From Acidimicrobiales bacterium (GTDB lineage Bacteria > Actinomycetota > Acidimicrobiia > Acidimicrobiales > MedAcidi-G1): a stretch of DNA of 62,564 nucleotides. The position numbers and the translations under genes were made by a program. Of the stretch, positions 1 through 8,655 are shown one piece after another (position 1 is the first letter of the stretch; every line of letters starts with the position of its first letter). The notes under the pieces are model-generated. The model had not been told where the DNA came from. It did not search any database and saw only the letters and a list, made by a program, of their open reading frames with translations. The stretch is from contig JARQPW010000015.1 in assembly GCA_029577135.1 (NCBI GenBank), positions 1 through 62,564 on the forward strand, given 5' to 3'.

Positions 1-2470
1 TCCGGTTGGTGCGACGACGGCTCCGGCTGGAACATCGACTCAGAGGGCCGCGAGTCGAGCACCGTGCGCGACGAGTCCGGCTGCTCGGTCAGGACCAACT
101 CCGACGGCTCGCAGTCGGTCTGGTGCGACGACGGCAGCGGCTGGGAGACCGACGCCGACGGCGTCCGCATCTCCGAGCGGACCCGCGACGAGTCCGGTTG
201 CTCGGTCAACCGGAACGCCGACGGTTCGGAGTCGGGCTGGTGCGACGACGGTTCCTCCTGGTGGATCGACAGCGACGGCCGGCGCAACGACACGGTCCGA
301 GACGACGACACCGGCTGTTCAACGGAGACCCGCTGGGACGGCTCGCTGAACATCTGGTGCGAGGACGGCACCGGCTGGGAGATCGACGCGAACGGCGTCC
401 GCACCTCCGAACGGGTACGCGACGAGGCCACCGGCTGCGACATCACCACCAACGTCGACGGCTCCGAGAACGGCTGGTGTCAGGATGGCACCAGTTGGTG
501 GATGGACGCCGACGGCCGCCGCTCCGACACTGTGCGCGACGACGAGACCGGCTGCTCGGTCAGCACAAACCAGGACGGCTCCCAGAGCGCCTGGTGCGAC
601 GACGGCACCGGCTGGGAGATGGACTCGAACGGCGTCCGCACCTCCGATCGCACCCGTGACGAGGAGACCGGCTGCACACTCGAGACCCGCAGCGACGGTT
701 CCTCGAGCATGTGGTGCGAGGACGGCACCAGTTGGTGGCAGGACGCTGAGGGCCGCAGGTCCGAGTCCGTGCGGGACCACGCCACCGGCTGTTCGCTCAC
801 CACCAACGCCGACGGATCCTCGGACACCTGGTGCGACGACGGCTCGGGATCGCGTACCGACGCCAACGGCCGGATCGAGACCTGGGTCGCGGAGCAGGAC
901 GACGAGACCGGGTGTCGCACCACGCGCTACGACGACGACAGGGTGGACGTCTGGTGCGACAACGGCTCGGGTTCGTACACCGACACACAGGGTCGCACCG
1001 AGACCTGGGTCCGGACGCGCGACGAGGCGACGGGCTGCACTTCGACGCTCTACGACGACGGCCGGGTCAACACGTGGTGCGACAACGGAGACTCTTCGTG
1101 GACCGATGAGTTCGGCAACACGTCGATCACCTACCGCAATGACGAGACCGGCTGCTCGGTCAGCGAGAACGCCGACGGCAGCTCGTCCACCCACTGCGAC
1201 GACGGCCGGGGCTCCTGGACCAATGCCCAGGGTCAGACACAGTCGTGGGTCGACACCTACGACCCCGAGACCGGCTGTCGGGCGACCGAGCGCGACGACG
1301 GCACCAACGAAGTCTGGTGCGACAACGGTTCGGGTTCGCGCACCGACGAGTACGGGCGTACCGAGACCTGGATCGAGGTCTGGGACCCGGTCTCCGAGTG
1401 CCGGACGTCCACCTACTCGAACGGCCGGACCGACACATGGTGCGAGGACGGCACGTCCTCGTGGACCGACGAGCACGGGAACTCCGGCACCCGGACCTAC
1501 GACAGGACAAGCGGTTGCTCCCAGGAGACGCGCTCGGACGGCAGTTCGTCCACCTGGTGCGACGACGGCACGTCCTCGTGGACCGACGAGCAGGGTCGCT
1601 CCTCGACCACGATGCACGATCAGGCGACCGGCTGTTCGACGACCGAGGAGTGGGACGGTGCTGTCAGCGTCTGGTGTGAGGACGGCTCTGGCTCATGGAC
1701 CGACGCACAGGGACGCACCGATACGTGGGTCCGTACCTTCGACATGGCGACCGGCTGCGAGATCGAAGAGCGGTCCGACGGCAGCATCAACACCTGGTGC
1801 CAGGACGGATCCGGCTCGTGGACCTCAGCAGACGGCGAGACCACCTCCTGGGAGCCGGCGGTGTACGACGCCGAGTCCGGCTGCACCACCGAGAAGCGCA
1901 GCGACGGCAGCACGAACACCTGGTGCGACGACGGCACCAACGCCTGGACCGGTGCCGATGGCACGACCACGGTCTGGAACGATGAGACGAAATGCTCCGA
2001 GAGCCTCTATGCCGACGGCAGTCGCAACACCTGGTGCGAGGACGGCACCGGCTCGTGGACCGACGCCCAGGGACGCACCGAGGCCTGGACGTCGACGTAC
2101 GACCCCGAGTCCGGCTGCACCAAGGAGGAGCGGTCCAACGGCACGACGAACACCTGGTGCGAAGACGGCTCGAGCACGTGGACCGATGAGGACGGCGGCT
2201 TCCACGAGTCCTTCTACGACGAGCTCACGGGCTGCCATGTCGAACTCCATTCGGACGGAAGCATCAGCACGTGGTGCGACGACGGGTCGGGTTCGTGGAC
2301 GTCACCCGAGGGCGTCACCGACACGTGGACCGCCCCCGAGACGTTCTATGACGAGGAGACCGGCTGCACGACCGAGGTCTATGACGACGGCTCGAGCTTC
2401 GAGTGGTGCCCCGACGGACGGACCATCTGGACCGACGCCGATGGTGCCGCCGACGAGTGGCTGCCGCCCA
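1..2470 (+). repeat. Twenty tandem C-x13-C protein repeats
   Basis: Imperfect tandem repeats of about 111-132 bp, visible as GGCTGC...GACGGC...TGGTGCGACGACGGC every 115-125 bases. The C-x13-C spacing holds in all 20 complete copies. In the first six copies two subtypes alternate: one with GWE-x-D-x-x-GVR-x-S-x-R-x and one with SWW-x-D-x-x-GRR-x-x-x-V, so the unit there is a pair of about 77 residues. Later copies lose this alternation and gain a longer W-V linker. Copy 10 has HC for WC; copies 12 and 17 have EC and KC for GC. Confidence 0.9.
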
Positions 2471-4095
2471 CCTCGACGGTCAGCGAGGACGGCACGACCA
2501 CGACGGTGTGGTCGGACGGCTCCGTAGAGACGGTCTTCCTCGACGGCTCCTCGAAGACGGTCTGGGCCGACGGATCCTGGGAGGAGATCCGTCTCCGACC
2601 CGACGGCTCGGTCGTTACCACCTGGTCGGAGGGCTCGTCACTCGTCGAGTTCCCGGACGGCCGGCAGCAGTACACGGACCCGTGGGGCAATACGTCGAGC
2701 ACGATCCGGATGGGAACGGGCACGGACACGATCGAGATCACCGAATACGAGAACGGCAGCGTGCTGACCCGCTACGAGGACGGCCGCGAGGTCTGGACCG
2801 ATGCCAGCGGCTACGTCCACGAGACCATTGTCGATCCGCTCACCGGCGCCCGGATCACGACCGAGTCCGATGGGACCATGCGTGTCGAGCGCCCCGACGG
2901 CAGCTTCGAGCACGTCTTCCCGGACGGCACTCGTGACGTCGGAACCGTCGATGACCTCGGCAACGTGGTGGTCCGGTTCGCAGACGGTTCGAAGGAGGTC
3001 CGGTACGCAGACGGCAAGAAGACCTTCGCGGATCCCTGGGGAGTCAACGCACAGACCTCGGTCGACGACGAGGGGAACCTCTTCACGGTCTTCAGCGACG
3101 GATGGACCGAGCAGGAGGCCACCGACGGGTCGTGGTTGGTGCGCACCAGCCCGAGCGGCGAGGTCACGACCCAGTGGACACTGGCTGACGGATCGGTGCT
3201 GACCGAACTCCCCGACGGCGGCACCCGCCGGTACGACCCCGGCACCCGGGTCACCACCTACACCGACCCCAGCGGTGCCGTCTACCTGACCCGCGAGGAG
3301 TTGGACGGGACGGTGGTCTCCGTGGATTCCGGTGGCACGGTCACCCAGTTCAACCCCAAGACAGACACCACCAAGTCACTGGACGACAAGGGCAAGAGGC
3401 AGGAGACGCTCCGACAGGGGGACGGGTCCTTCGAGATCACGCTCTCCGACGGAACGACGATCATCACCCACCCGGACGGCTCGCAGTCCGTCGTCTCGAC
3501 CGACGGCTCGACCGGCTCGACCGCCGTCACCGAGGAAGGAACGGTCACCACGGGCGTCAACGGCATCGAGCACACGGTCAAGACGACTGAGACCGGCGAA
3601 CTCGAGGTCGCCTACGACTACATCGAGGGCGCTGGCGGCATCCACTCGATCAAGGCGGACAAGAAGGCCGGTCGCATCGACGTGGTCATGGGCGATGAGA
3701 GCGAACTGTCGGTGGAACTCGACGCAGACGGCACGATGACCGTCGAGGGTCCGGACTTCACCAGGGTCTACGACCCGGCCAAGGGCGTCGAGGGCGAGGT
3801 CACGACCGACATCGCAGCCGACGGCTCGGTCAACGTCACCTCGACGGCCGGGACCGTGACGTCGATCTCCGCCGACGGCACGACGATGACCATCGTCAAG
3901 CCCGACGGCACCAAGGCGATCGCCACCGAGGTCCCGACCGGCGTCACCGTCGAGGTCGACGGCGTCGTCTACACATACAAGTTCGACACAGGCACTTCGA
4001 CGAACGAAAGAGCCGGGACGGCCGACACCGACACCGACACCGATACCGATACCGACACCGATACCGATACCGATACCGATACCGACAGCGGCTGA
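1..4095 (+). CDS. Giant cysteine-repeat / DGS-repeat protein, 5' end outside window
   Basis: The frame is open from base 1, so the N-terminus and any signal peptide lie upstream; 1364 codons are visible. The first roughly 800 residues are 20 complete degenerate repeats (plus one partial) of 37-44 residues. Each has two cysteines spaced C-x13-C inside a GC...DGS...WC-D-DG pattern, followed by WTD-x-x-GR. From about nt 2471 the cysteines vanish and shorter DG-centred strands take over (W-SDGS, F-LDGS, FPDG), resembling the beta-meander repeats of TCP10_C/G-box domains. The chain ends in an Asp-Thr tract. Composition is very acidic and Thr/Ser/Gly-rich, which suits an extracellular or surface protein. 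One disulfide per repeat is inferred, not shown. I recognise no named family for the C-x13-C repeat. It converges on a methyltransferase gene 7 nt away. Confidence 0.9.
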   Translation, partial: SGWCDDGSGWNIDSEGRESSTVRDESGCSVRTNSDGSQSVWCDDGSGWETDADGVRISERTRDESGCSVNRNADGSESGWCDDGSSWWIDSDGRRNDTVRDDDTGCSTETRWDGSLNIWCEDGTGWEIDANGVRTSERVRDEATGCDITTNVDGSENGWCQDGTSWWMDADGRRSDTVRDDETGCSVSTNQDGSQSAWCDDGTGWEMDSNGVRTSDRTRDEETGCTLETRSDGSSSMWCEDGTSWWQDAEGRRSESVRDHATGCSLTTNADGSSDTWCDDGSGSRTDANGRIETWVAEQDDETGCRTTRYDDDRVDVWCDNGSGSYTDTQGRTETWVRTRDEATGCTSTLYDDGRVNTWCDNGDSSWTDEFGNTSITYRNDETGCSVSENADGSSSTHCDDGRGSWTNAQGQTQSWVDTYDPETGCRATERDDGTNEVWCDNGSGSRTDEYGRTETWIEVWDPVSECRTSTYSNGRTDTWCEDGTSSWTDEHGNSGTRTYDRTSGCSQETRSDGSSSTWCDDGTSSWTDEQGRSSTTMHDQATGCSTTEEWDGAVSVWCEDGSGSWTDAQGRTDTWVRTFDMATGCEIEERSDGSINTWCQDGSGSWTSADGETTSWEPAVYDAESGCTTEKRSDGSTNTWCDDGTNAWTGADGTTTVWNDETKCSESLYADGSRNTWCEDGTGSWTDAQGRTEAWTSTYDPESGCTKEERSNGTTNTWCEDGSSTWTDEDGGFHESFYDELTGCHVELHSDGSISTWCDDGSGSWTSPEGVTDTWTAPETFYDEETGCTTEVYDDGSSFEWCPDGRTIWTDADGAADEWLPPTSTVSEDGTTTTVWSDGSVETVFLDGSSKTVWADGSWEEIRLRPDGSVVTTWSEGSSLVEFPDGRQQYTDPWGNTSSTIRMGTGTDTIEITEYENGSVLTRYEDGREVWTDASGYVHETIVDPLTGARITTESDGTMRVERPDGSFEHVFPDGTRDVGTVDDLGNVVVRFADGSKEVRYADGKKTFADPWGVNAQTSVDDEGNLFTVFSDGWTEQEATDGSWLVRTSPSGEVTTQWTLADGSVLTELPDGGTRRYDPGTRVTTYTDPSGAVYLTREELDGTVVSVDSGGTVTQFNPKTDTTKSLDDKGKRQETLRQGDGSFEITLSDGTTIITHPDGSQSVVSTDGSTGSTAVTEEGTVTTGVNGIEHTVKTTETGELEVAYDYIEGAGGIHSIKADKKAGRIDVVMGDESELSVELDADGTMTVEGPDFTRVYDPAKGVEGEVTTDIAADGSVNVTSTAGTVTSISADGTTMTIVKPDGTKAIATEVPTGVTVEVDGVVYTYKFDTGTSTNERAGTADTDTDTDTDTDTDTDTDTDTDSG
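4024..4086 (+). repeat. GAY-ACC hexanucleotide tract coding (Asp-Thr)n
   Basis: Ten consecutive GAC/GAT-ACC hexamers followed by GAC encode the Asp-Thr tail just before the stop codon. The 6-bp period keeps the frame, so slippage would change tail length without disrupting the gene. GAC and GAT are mixed, so the tract is not perfectly homogeneous. Confidence 0.85.
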
Positions 4096-4102
4096 CCTCT
4101 GC

Positions 4103-4735
4103 TCACCCGGCAGGCCTGGTCGCCCGGATCAACTTCACGGGGACGCCGCCGCCGATGGTCTTCTCGCCGGTGGCGTCGAGACCCCGGGCACGCAGCGCCT
4201 CGGCAATGGCTGCCACGTCCACGATCGTGGTCTCGGTCTCGTGGTCGTGGTGGGTGGCGTGCATGGGATGGTCGGGATGCGTGAAGTCCTCGTCCATGAG
4301 TACGATCCGGCCGCCGGGGGCGAGCACCCGGGCGAGTTCGTCGAAGGCGGCCTCGAGGTCGACCCAGTGGTGGACGGCGTTGACGGTCCAGAGCACGTCC
4401 ACGGAGGCATCGGCGACCGGCAGCGACTCGGCAACGCCGTCCGCCACCGTGATCAGGGAACTGGCGCGCTGGAACGACCGTCGCATCGAGAGGACGGCCC
4501 TCATGAACCGGGAGGGGTCGACGGCGGTGACCGAGGCTCCCCGGCGGGCCGCCTGGACGGTTGCGGGTCCCATGCCGGCGCCGATGTCGACGGCCCGATC
4601 GCCGTCACCCGGCGCCGCCAAGGTCACGGCATCCCGGTTCAAGTCCGACTGCCAGAACTTCCGGATCTTGAACAACCAGTGGAACTTCGTCCGCAACCGC
4701 TTGTCGTGGGCGTGGCGGTAGTGGTCATGGCCCAT
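4103..4735 (-). CDS. Class I SAM-dependent methyltransferase
   Basis: A 210-residue Rossmann methyltransferase. Motif I, DIGAGMG, is at residues 50-56. The acidic end of strand 2 follows (TAVDPS), then the VLWTVNAVHHW motif typical of UbiE/Methyltransf_11 proteins, then LAPGGRIVLMDED. A His-rich stretch (HPMHATHHDH) lies in the C-terminal third. The substrate cannot be read from sequence. ATG 4735 (MGHDHY) is chosen because longer frames run into the divergent ureohydrolase; ATG 4747 is a close alternative. The coding end is 7 nt from the convergent giant repeat gene. Confidence 0.85.
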   Translation of the reverse strand: MGHDHYRHAHDKRLRTKFHWLFKIRKFWQSDLNRDAVTLAAPGDGDRAVDIGAGMGPATVQAARRGASVTAVDPSRFMRAVLSMRRSFQRASSLITVADGVAESLPVADASVDVLWTVNAVHHWVDLEAAFDELARVLAPGGRIVLMDEDFTHPDHPMHATHHDHETETTIVDVAAIAEALRARGLDATGEKTIGGGVPVKLIRATRPAG

Positions 4736-4820
4736 GGCGGTGCGCATCCTGCCACCCTCCGGCCTCGGCAACCCCAGTCGGCCCCGTGCAAGACTGCGAG
4801 GCCTGACCGACGGAGGTCCC

Positions 4821-5777
4821 TTGGACGACGACCAGAAGCCACAGCCGCTGGGCGGCAACGAGATGCCCCGATTCGGCGGCATCGCCACGTTCATGCGCCT
4901 GCCCGGTCGCAGCGACCCGGCGGACCTCGACGTGGCCGTAGTCGGCGTGCCACTCGACATCGGAACCTCCAACCGTCCCGGTGCCCGGTTCGGGCCAAGG
5001 GGCATCCGCGATGAGTCCGTGCTGCTGCGCCCCTACAACATGGCCACCCGGGCAGCGCCGTTCGACAGCCTCCGCATCGACGACGTCGGCGACGTGGCGG
5101 CCAGCCCCTACGACCTGCTGGCCGCCGTCGACGCCATCGAGGCGTACTTCGACTCGCTGCTCGGGCACGATCTGATCACCGCCGCCATGGGCGGCGACCA
5201 CACGGTCGTGCTACCGATCCTGAAGGCCATGGCCAGGCGGCACGGACCCGTCGGTCTCGTCCACATCGACGCCCACACCGACATCAACGACACCATGTTC
5301 GGCTCCGAGGTCGCCCACGGCACCCCGTTCCGGCGGGCCGTCGAGGCCGAGGTCCTCGACTGTGACCGGGTCGTCCAGATCGGCGTACGAGGCACCGGCT
5401 ACGCCGCCGACGACTTCGACTGGTCCCGCCAACAGGGCTTCCGGGTGGTCCAGGCCGAGGAGTGCTGGCACCGCAGCCTCGAACCCCTCATGGCCGAGGT
5501 GCGCGAACAGGTCGGAGGCGGGCCCGTCTACCTGAGCTTCGACATCGACGGCCTCGACCCGGCCTTCGCCCCGGGCACCGGCACCCCCGAGGTCGGTGGC
5601 CTCACCATGCCCCAGGCCCTCGAGGTCATCCGGGGCTGCCGGGGGCTCGACTTGGTCGGTTGCGATGTGGTCGAGATCGCCCCCATCTACGACACCAGCG
5701 GGATGACCAGCCTCGTCGGCGCCAACCTGCTCTACGAGATGCTCTGCGTTCTTCCCGGTGTCCAGACCAGGGGCTGA
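4821..5777 (+). CDS. Agmatinase/ureohydrolase family protein
   Basis: A ureohydrolase that should release urea from a guanidino compound using two Mn(II) ions. Metal ligands are in GGDH (about 124-127), DAHTD (150-154) and SFDIDGLDP (D241, D243), all intact, and PGTGTPEVGG follows as in agmatinase, guanidinobutyrase and guanidinopropionase. The exact substrate cannot be told apart. TTG 4821 has GGAGG just upstream (short spacing) and gives 318 residues, normal for the family; ATG 4863 is the alternative. It overlaps the MFS gene and heads a three-gene operon with an omega-aminotransferase, which would suit an omega-guanidino acid: ureohydrolase gives an omega-amino acid, and the aminotransferase then gives a semialdehyde. 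Confidence 0.88.
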   Translation: MDDDQKPQPLGGNEMPRFGGIATFMRLPGRSDPADLDVAVVGVPLDIGTSNRPGARFGPRGIRDESVLLRPYNMATRAAPFDSLRIDDVGDVAASPYDLLAAVDAIEAYFDSLLGHDLITAAMGGDHTVVLPILKAMARRHGPVGLVHIDAHTDINDTMFGSEVAHGTPFRRAVEAEVLDCDRVVQIGVRGTGYAADDFDWSRQQGFRVVQAEECWHRSLEPLMAEVREQVGGGPVYLSFDIDGLDPAFAPGTGTPEVGGLTMPQALEVIRGCRGLDLVGCDVVEIAPIYDTSGMTSLVGANLLYEMLCVLPGVQTRG

Positions 5778-6984
5778 TACCGCCCCGGCGGCAGCCGACG
5801 GCAGACCGAGACTCCTCCCCTACTTCCTGATCCTCGGCGGGATGTCGGCGGGCCTGGCATCGATCATGACGATGCTGGCCGAACTGCGGAACGAACTCGG
5901 CTTCTCGGAGGCGGGGATCGGACTGGCCATCGGATCCGGCTTCGGCGCTGCGTTCGTCGCGACCCTGGTGATGGCCCCACATGCCGACCGGGGGAAGGCC
6001 CCGAGGCTGTTGCAGGTCGGGATCGCTCTGGGCATTTGCGGCTTGGTCCTGCTGGCCGTCGGCGACCAGTTGTGGCACTTCGTCATCGGACGCATCGTGT
6101 TCGGCTTCTCACTCGGGACCGCCGGGCCGGGTGCCCGACGCACTGTCATCGTGGCCGACCCCGACAACCTGGGTCGCAACATTGGCCGACTCGGCGCCTG
6201 GGACGTCGGCGGCTTCGTCGTCGGCCCACTCCTGGCCGCCGTTCTCAACAGCCTGGGTGGCTTCCGGTTGACCTTTTGGGCGTTTGCCGGGCTGCTCATC
6301 CTGCTGTTTCCCATGTCGTTCCGGGCCCAACCCGACACGGGCGCAAAGGACACCGAAGGCCTGGGATTTCGGGGCCTCTTCAGGATTCGTCGCCTCGTCG
6401 GCGCCTTCTTCGTCGTTGCCGCATACTTCGTCTTCATCGGCGCCATGGAGGCGGTCTGGATCCTCGAACTCGACACCCGTGGTGCCTCGAGCATGGTCAT
6501 CGGCATCGGACTCACGCTCGCTGCCCTGCCGATTCCGCTCCTCGCCCCGTGGGGCGGCGTCCTGGCCCAGCGCTACGGTGCCCGCCGCTGGGCGATCGGC
6601 AGCCTGTCGCTGCTCAGCCTCGCAATCGTCTTCTACGGCATCGTGCCGGGCGTGATCTGGCTCCTCGTCGTGACCATGCTCACGTCCGTCATCGAGGGCT
6701 TCGGCTTCCCATCAGCGCCGATGTTGGTCGCGGCTGCGGTCACCGAAGAACGCCAGGCATCGGCGCAGGGCCTCATGGGCGCCGTTGAACTCGCCTCGGG
6801 CGCCGTCGCCGCCATCGCCTTCGCCGCCCTCTACGGGGCCACCGACGACCTGACGGTCTGGATCGTCACCGCCGTGGTCATGGCCGCCCTGCTGGCAATC
6901 GGTGCCGTGCTCACCCGTCCCCCGGATCGCCAACCCGTGCGACCCGGCGTACCCTTCGGCCTGATCAGGAGGCTCTTCGAATGA
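5758..6984 (+). CDS. MFS transporter
   Basis: A 408-residue hydrophobic protein with about 12 membrane segments and the major facilitator layout. There is a first helix after PRLLPYF, a short basic loop (ADRGKAPR) between helices 2 and 3, and a central cytoplasmic loop near residues 190-210. The GTG start overlaps the end of the ureohydrolase by 20 nt, and its stop overlaps the aminotransferase start (ATGA). That coupling suggests it imports the guanidino or amino substrate used by its neighbours. Substrate is inferred from position only. Confidence 0.85.
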   Translation: MSRPGADTAPAAADGRPRLLPYFLILGGMSAGLASIMTMLAELRNELGFSEAGIGLAIGSGFGAAFVATLVMAPHADRGKAPRLLQVGIALGICGLVLLAVGDQLWHFVIGRIVFGFSLGTAGPGARRTVIVADPDNLGRNIGRLGAWDVGGFVVGPLLAAVLNSLGGFRLTFWAFAGLLILLFPMSFRAQPDTGAKDTEGLGFRGLFRIRRLVGAFFVVAAYFVFIGAMEAVWILELDTRGASSMVIGIGLTLAALPIPLLAPWGGVLAQRYGARRWAIGSLSLLSLAIVFYGIVPGVIWLLVVTMLTSVIEGFGFPSAPMLVAAAVTEERQASAQGLMGAVELASGAVAAIAFAALYGATDDLTVWIVTAVVMAALLAIGAVLTRPPDRQPVRPGVPFGLIRRLFE

Positions 6985-8186
6985 CCAACGCCCTGTTGCA
7001 TCCCTTCGCCCCGGTGGCGAAGCCCGAGTCCGACTTCGTCAAGATCGTCCGTGGCGTGGGGTCGCTCGTCTACGACGACACCGGCAAGGACTACGTCGAC
7101 GGGCTGGGCAGCCTCTGGTACTGCCAGGTGGGCCACGGCCGTGCCGAGATCATCGACGCCGTCGCCGACCAGATGCGCCGAATCGAGGCCTACAACATCT
7201 TCGACCCGTTCACGAACGAACCGGCCGACCGCGTGGCGGAGATGATCGTCGAGCGCTCGCCGTTCCCCGATGGTCGGGTGTTCCTGGGCTGTTCCGGTTC
7301 GGAGGCCGTCGACACCGCCATCAAGATCGCCCGCCAGGCGATGCAGCGCCGCGGCCAGACCGAGCGCCAGGTCGTCGTTCGCCGAACCAACGGCTACCAC
7401 GGCACCAACTTCGGCGGCACCTCCGCGCAGGGCATCGCCCCCAACCGGGAGGGCTGGGGCGACCTGGTCCCCCACTTCGTCGAGGTCCCCCACGACGACC
7501 TCGAGGCGATGGCCCACGTGTTCGCCGACCAGGGCGACCGGATCGCGGCGATCATCACGGAGCCCGTGCAGGGCGCCGGTGGCGTGTTCCCGCCCGTCGA
7601 CGGCTACCTCGAGGGCCTGCGCCGGCTCTGCGACCAGCACGGCGCCCTGCTGATCTTCGACGAGGTCATCTGCGGGTTCGGCCGCACCGGCGAGTGGTTC
7701 GGCGCCCAGACGTTCGGGGTCACCCCGGACCTGATCACCTTCGCCAAGGCCGTCACCTCCGGCTACCAGCCGTTGTCGGGCGTGATCCTGTCGCGTGACC
7801 TCAGCGCCGAGTTCGAGGAGCCGGGGTTCCTCCTGCGCACGGGCTACACCTATTCGGGGCATCCGGCAGCCTGTGCCGCAGGCGTCGCCAACATCGAACT
7901 GATGGAGGCCGAGGACCTGGTGGTGCGAGGCCGCCACGTGGGCGAGCAGGTCCGCGACGGGCTCGAGGCCCTCGTCGGCGACGGCCTGATCGAGTCGTGG
8001 CGTGGGATCGGCGCCGTCTACGCCGCCGAGTTGGGACGCGACAGCATTCCGGTGCGCAACGAGATCCTCGCCAACGGGGTCATCATCCGGCCGATCGGCA
8101 CCTGCCTGGCCATCTGCCCGCCGCTCGTCATCACCGACGACGAGGTCGGCCGCATCATCGACACAATGGCGGCAGCCCTGAGGTAG
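6981..8186 (+). CDS. Class III PLP aminotransferase (omega-aminotransferase)
   Basis: A 401-residue fold-type I aminotransferase of the omega-amino acid group. The phosphate-binding GCSGSEAV is near 103-110, NGYHGTNFGGTSAQG near 137-151, Asp227 lies in FDEVICGFGRTG, and the Schiff-base Lys256 in TFAKAVTSGYQPLSG. It starts by an ATGA overlap with the MFS gene and is the last gene of the operon. In context it could transaminate the omega-amino product of the ureohydrolase. Taurine or beta-alanine are also possible substrates, given xsc 46 kb away. Confidence 0.9.
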   Translation: MTNALLHPFAPVAKPESDFVKIVRGVGSLVYDDTGKDYVDGLGSLWYCQVGHGRAEIIDAVADQMRRIEAYNIFDPFTNEPADRVAEMIVERSPFPDGRVFLGCSGSEAVDTAIKIARQAMQRRGQTERQVVVRRTNGYHGTNFGGTSAQGIAPNREGWGDLVPHFVEVPHDDLEAMAHVFADQGDRIAAIITEPVQGAGGVFPPVDGYLEGLRRLCDQHGALLIFDEVICGFGRTGEWFGAQTFGVTPDLITFAKAVTSGYQPLSGVILSRDLSAEFEEPGFLLRTGYTYSGHPAACAAGVANIELMEAEDLVVRGRHVGEQVRDGLEALVGDGLIESWRGIGAVYAAELGRDSIPVRNEILANGVIIRPIGTCLAICPPLVITDDEVGRIIDTMAAALR

Positions 8187-8298
8187 TGGTCCGGGAGCCT
8201 GGTGTCAACCGGTCCCCCAGTCCGATCCGACCTGATTCATCCCGCCCACCTCGGCCACATTCCAGGTGACGGTGACCTTCCCGACCAGTGGCGCGTGA

Positions 8299-8316
8299 TG
8301 ACGCCGATCGGCGTCA
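8299..8316. promoter_or_regulatory. 18-bp perfect palindrome between convergent ends
   Basis: TGACGCCGATCGGCGTCA is its own reverse complement over all 18 bases. It sits about 110 bp after the aminotransferase stop and at the stop of the opposing amine oxidase relic. No T-run follows, so it is not a classic intrinsic terminator. It could be a bidirectional hairpin or a protein-binding site. Confidence 0.4.
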
Positions 8317-8655
8317 CGACCTCAGTGCGTCCGGCACCTCGATGTCCCGAGCGGTCTTGGTCTTGGTGGTCGTTCTCGGCGTCACTGCATCCGCCACATC
8401 TCGCCCGCGGCGCACGGCGTCGTTTGCCCCAAAGCCATAGACCCAATCGCCACCGAAGTGGATGCACCCGAACGGTTCTCGATTCAGCGCGTACGACCCG
8501 TCGAGAACGTAGCGTGGCGGATAGACGGGTCCGTAGTAGGGGACCTGCCAAACACGGGCCTCGTTCAGCACAGGGTCCAACCCGGGCCAGAAGGGCGTCA
8601 GTTCCTGATGGAGCCTTTCGGTGACCGCCCGGCCCGGCCCGTCATCCATCAAGAA
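8314..8655 (-). pseudogene. Relic: C-terminal tail of a flavin amine oxidase-like protein
   Basis: About 110 codons resemble only the C-terminal end of an FAD amine oxidase. VWQVPYYGPVYPPRY is followed by CIHFGGDWVYGFGANDAVRRG, the part that contacts the flavin near the C-terminus (usually F-A-G-D). No N-terminal Rossmann motif exists in this frame. Its 5' side abuts the truncated ABC ATPase relic in a different frame, so it reads as the product of a deletion. An expressed 121-residue ORF starting at 8679 is formally possible, but its first residues would come from ATPase DNA. Confidence 0.6.

Noticed and set aside
319-1617. A long minus-strand open frame (and several others) across the cysteine-repeat region
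   Set aside because: Repetitive GC-rich codons on the plus strand leave opposite frames free of stops. The products are Pro/Arg/Ala/Val low-complexity with no domain, while the plus frame has a regular conserved repeat.
1-2470. CRISPR-like array from the regular spacing
   Set aside because: The period is about 111-132 bp, the repeats are diverged at DNA level and lie inside one continuous reading frame; there is no short identical direct repeat with unique spacers.
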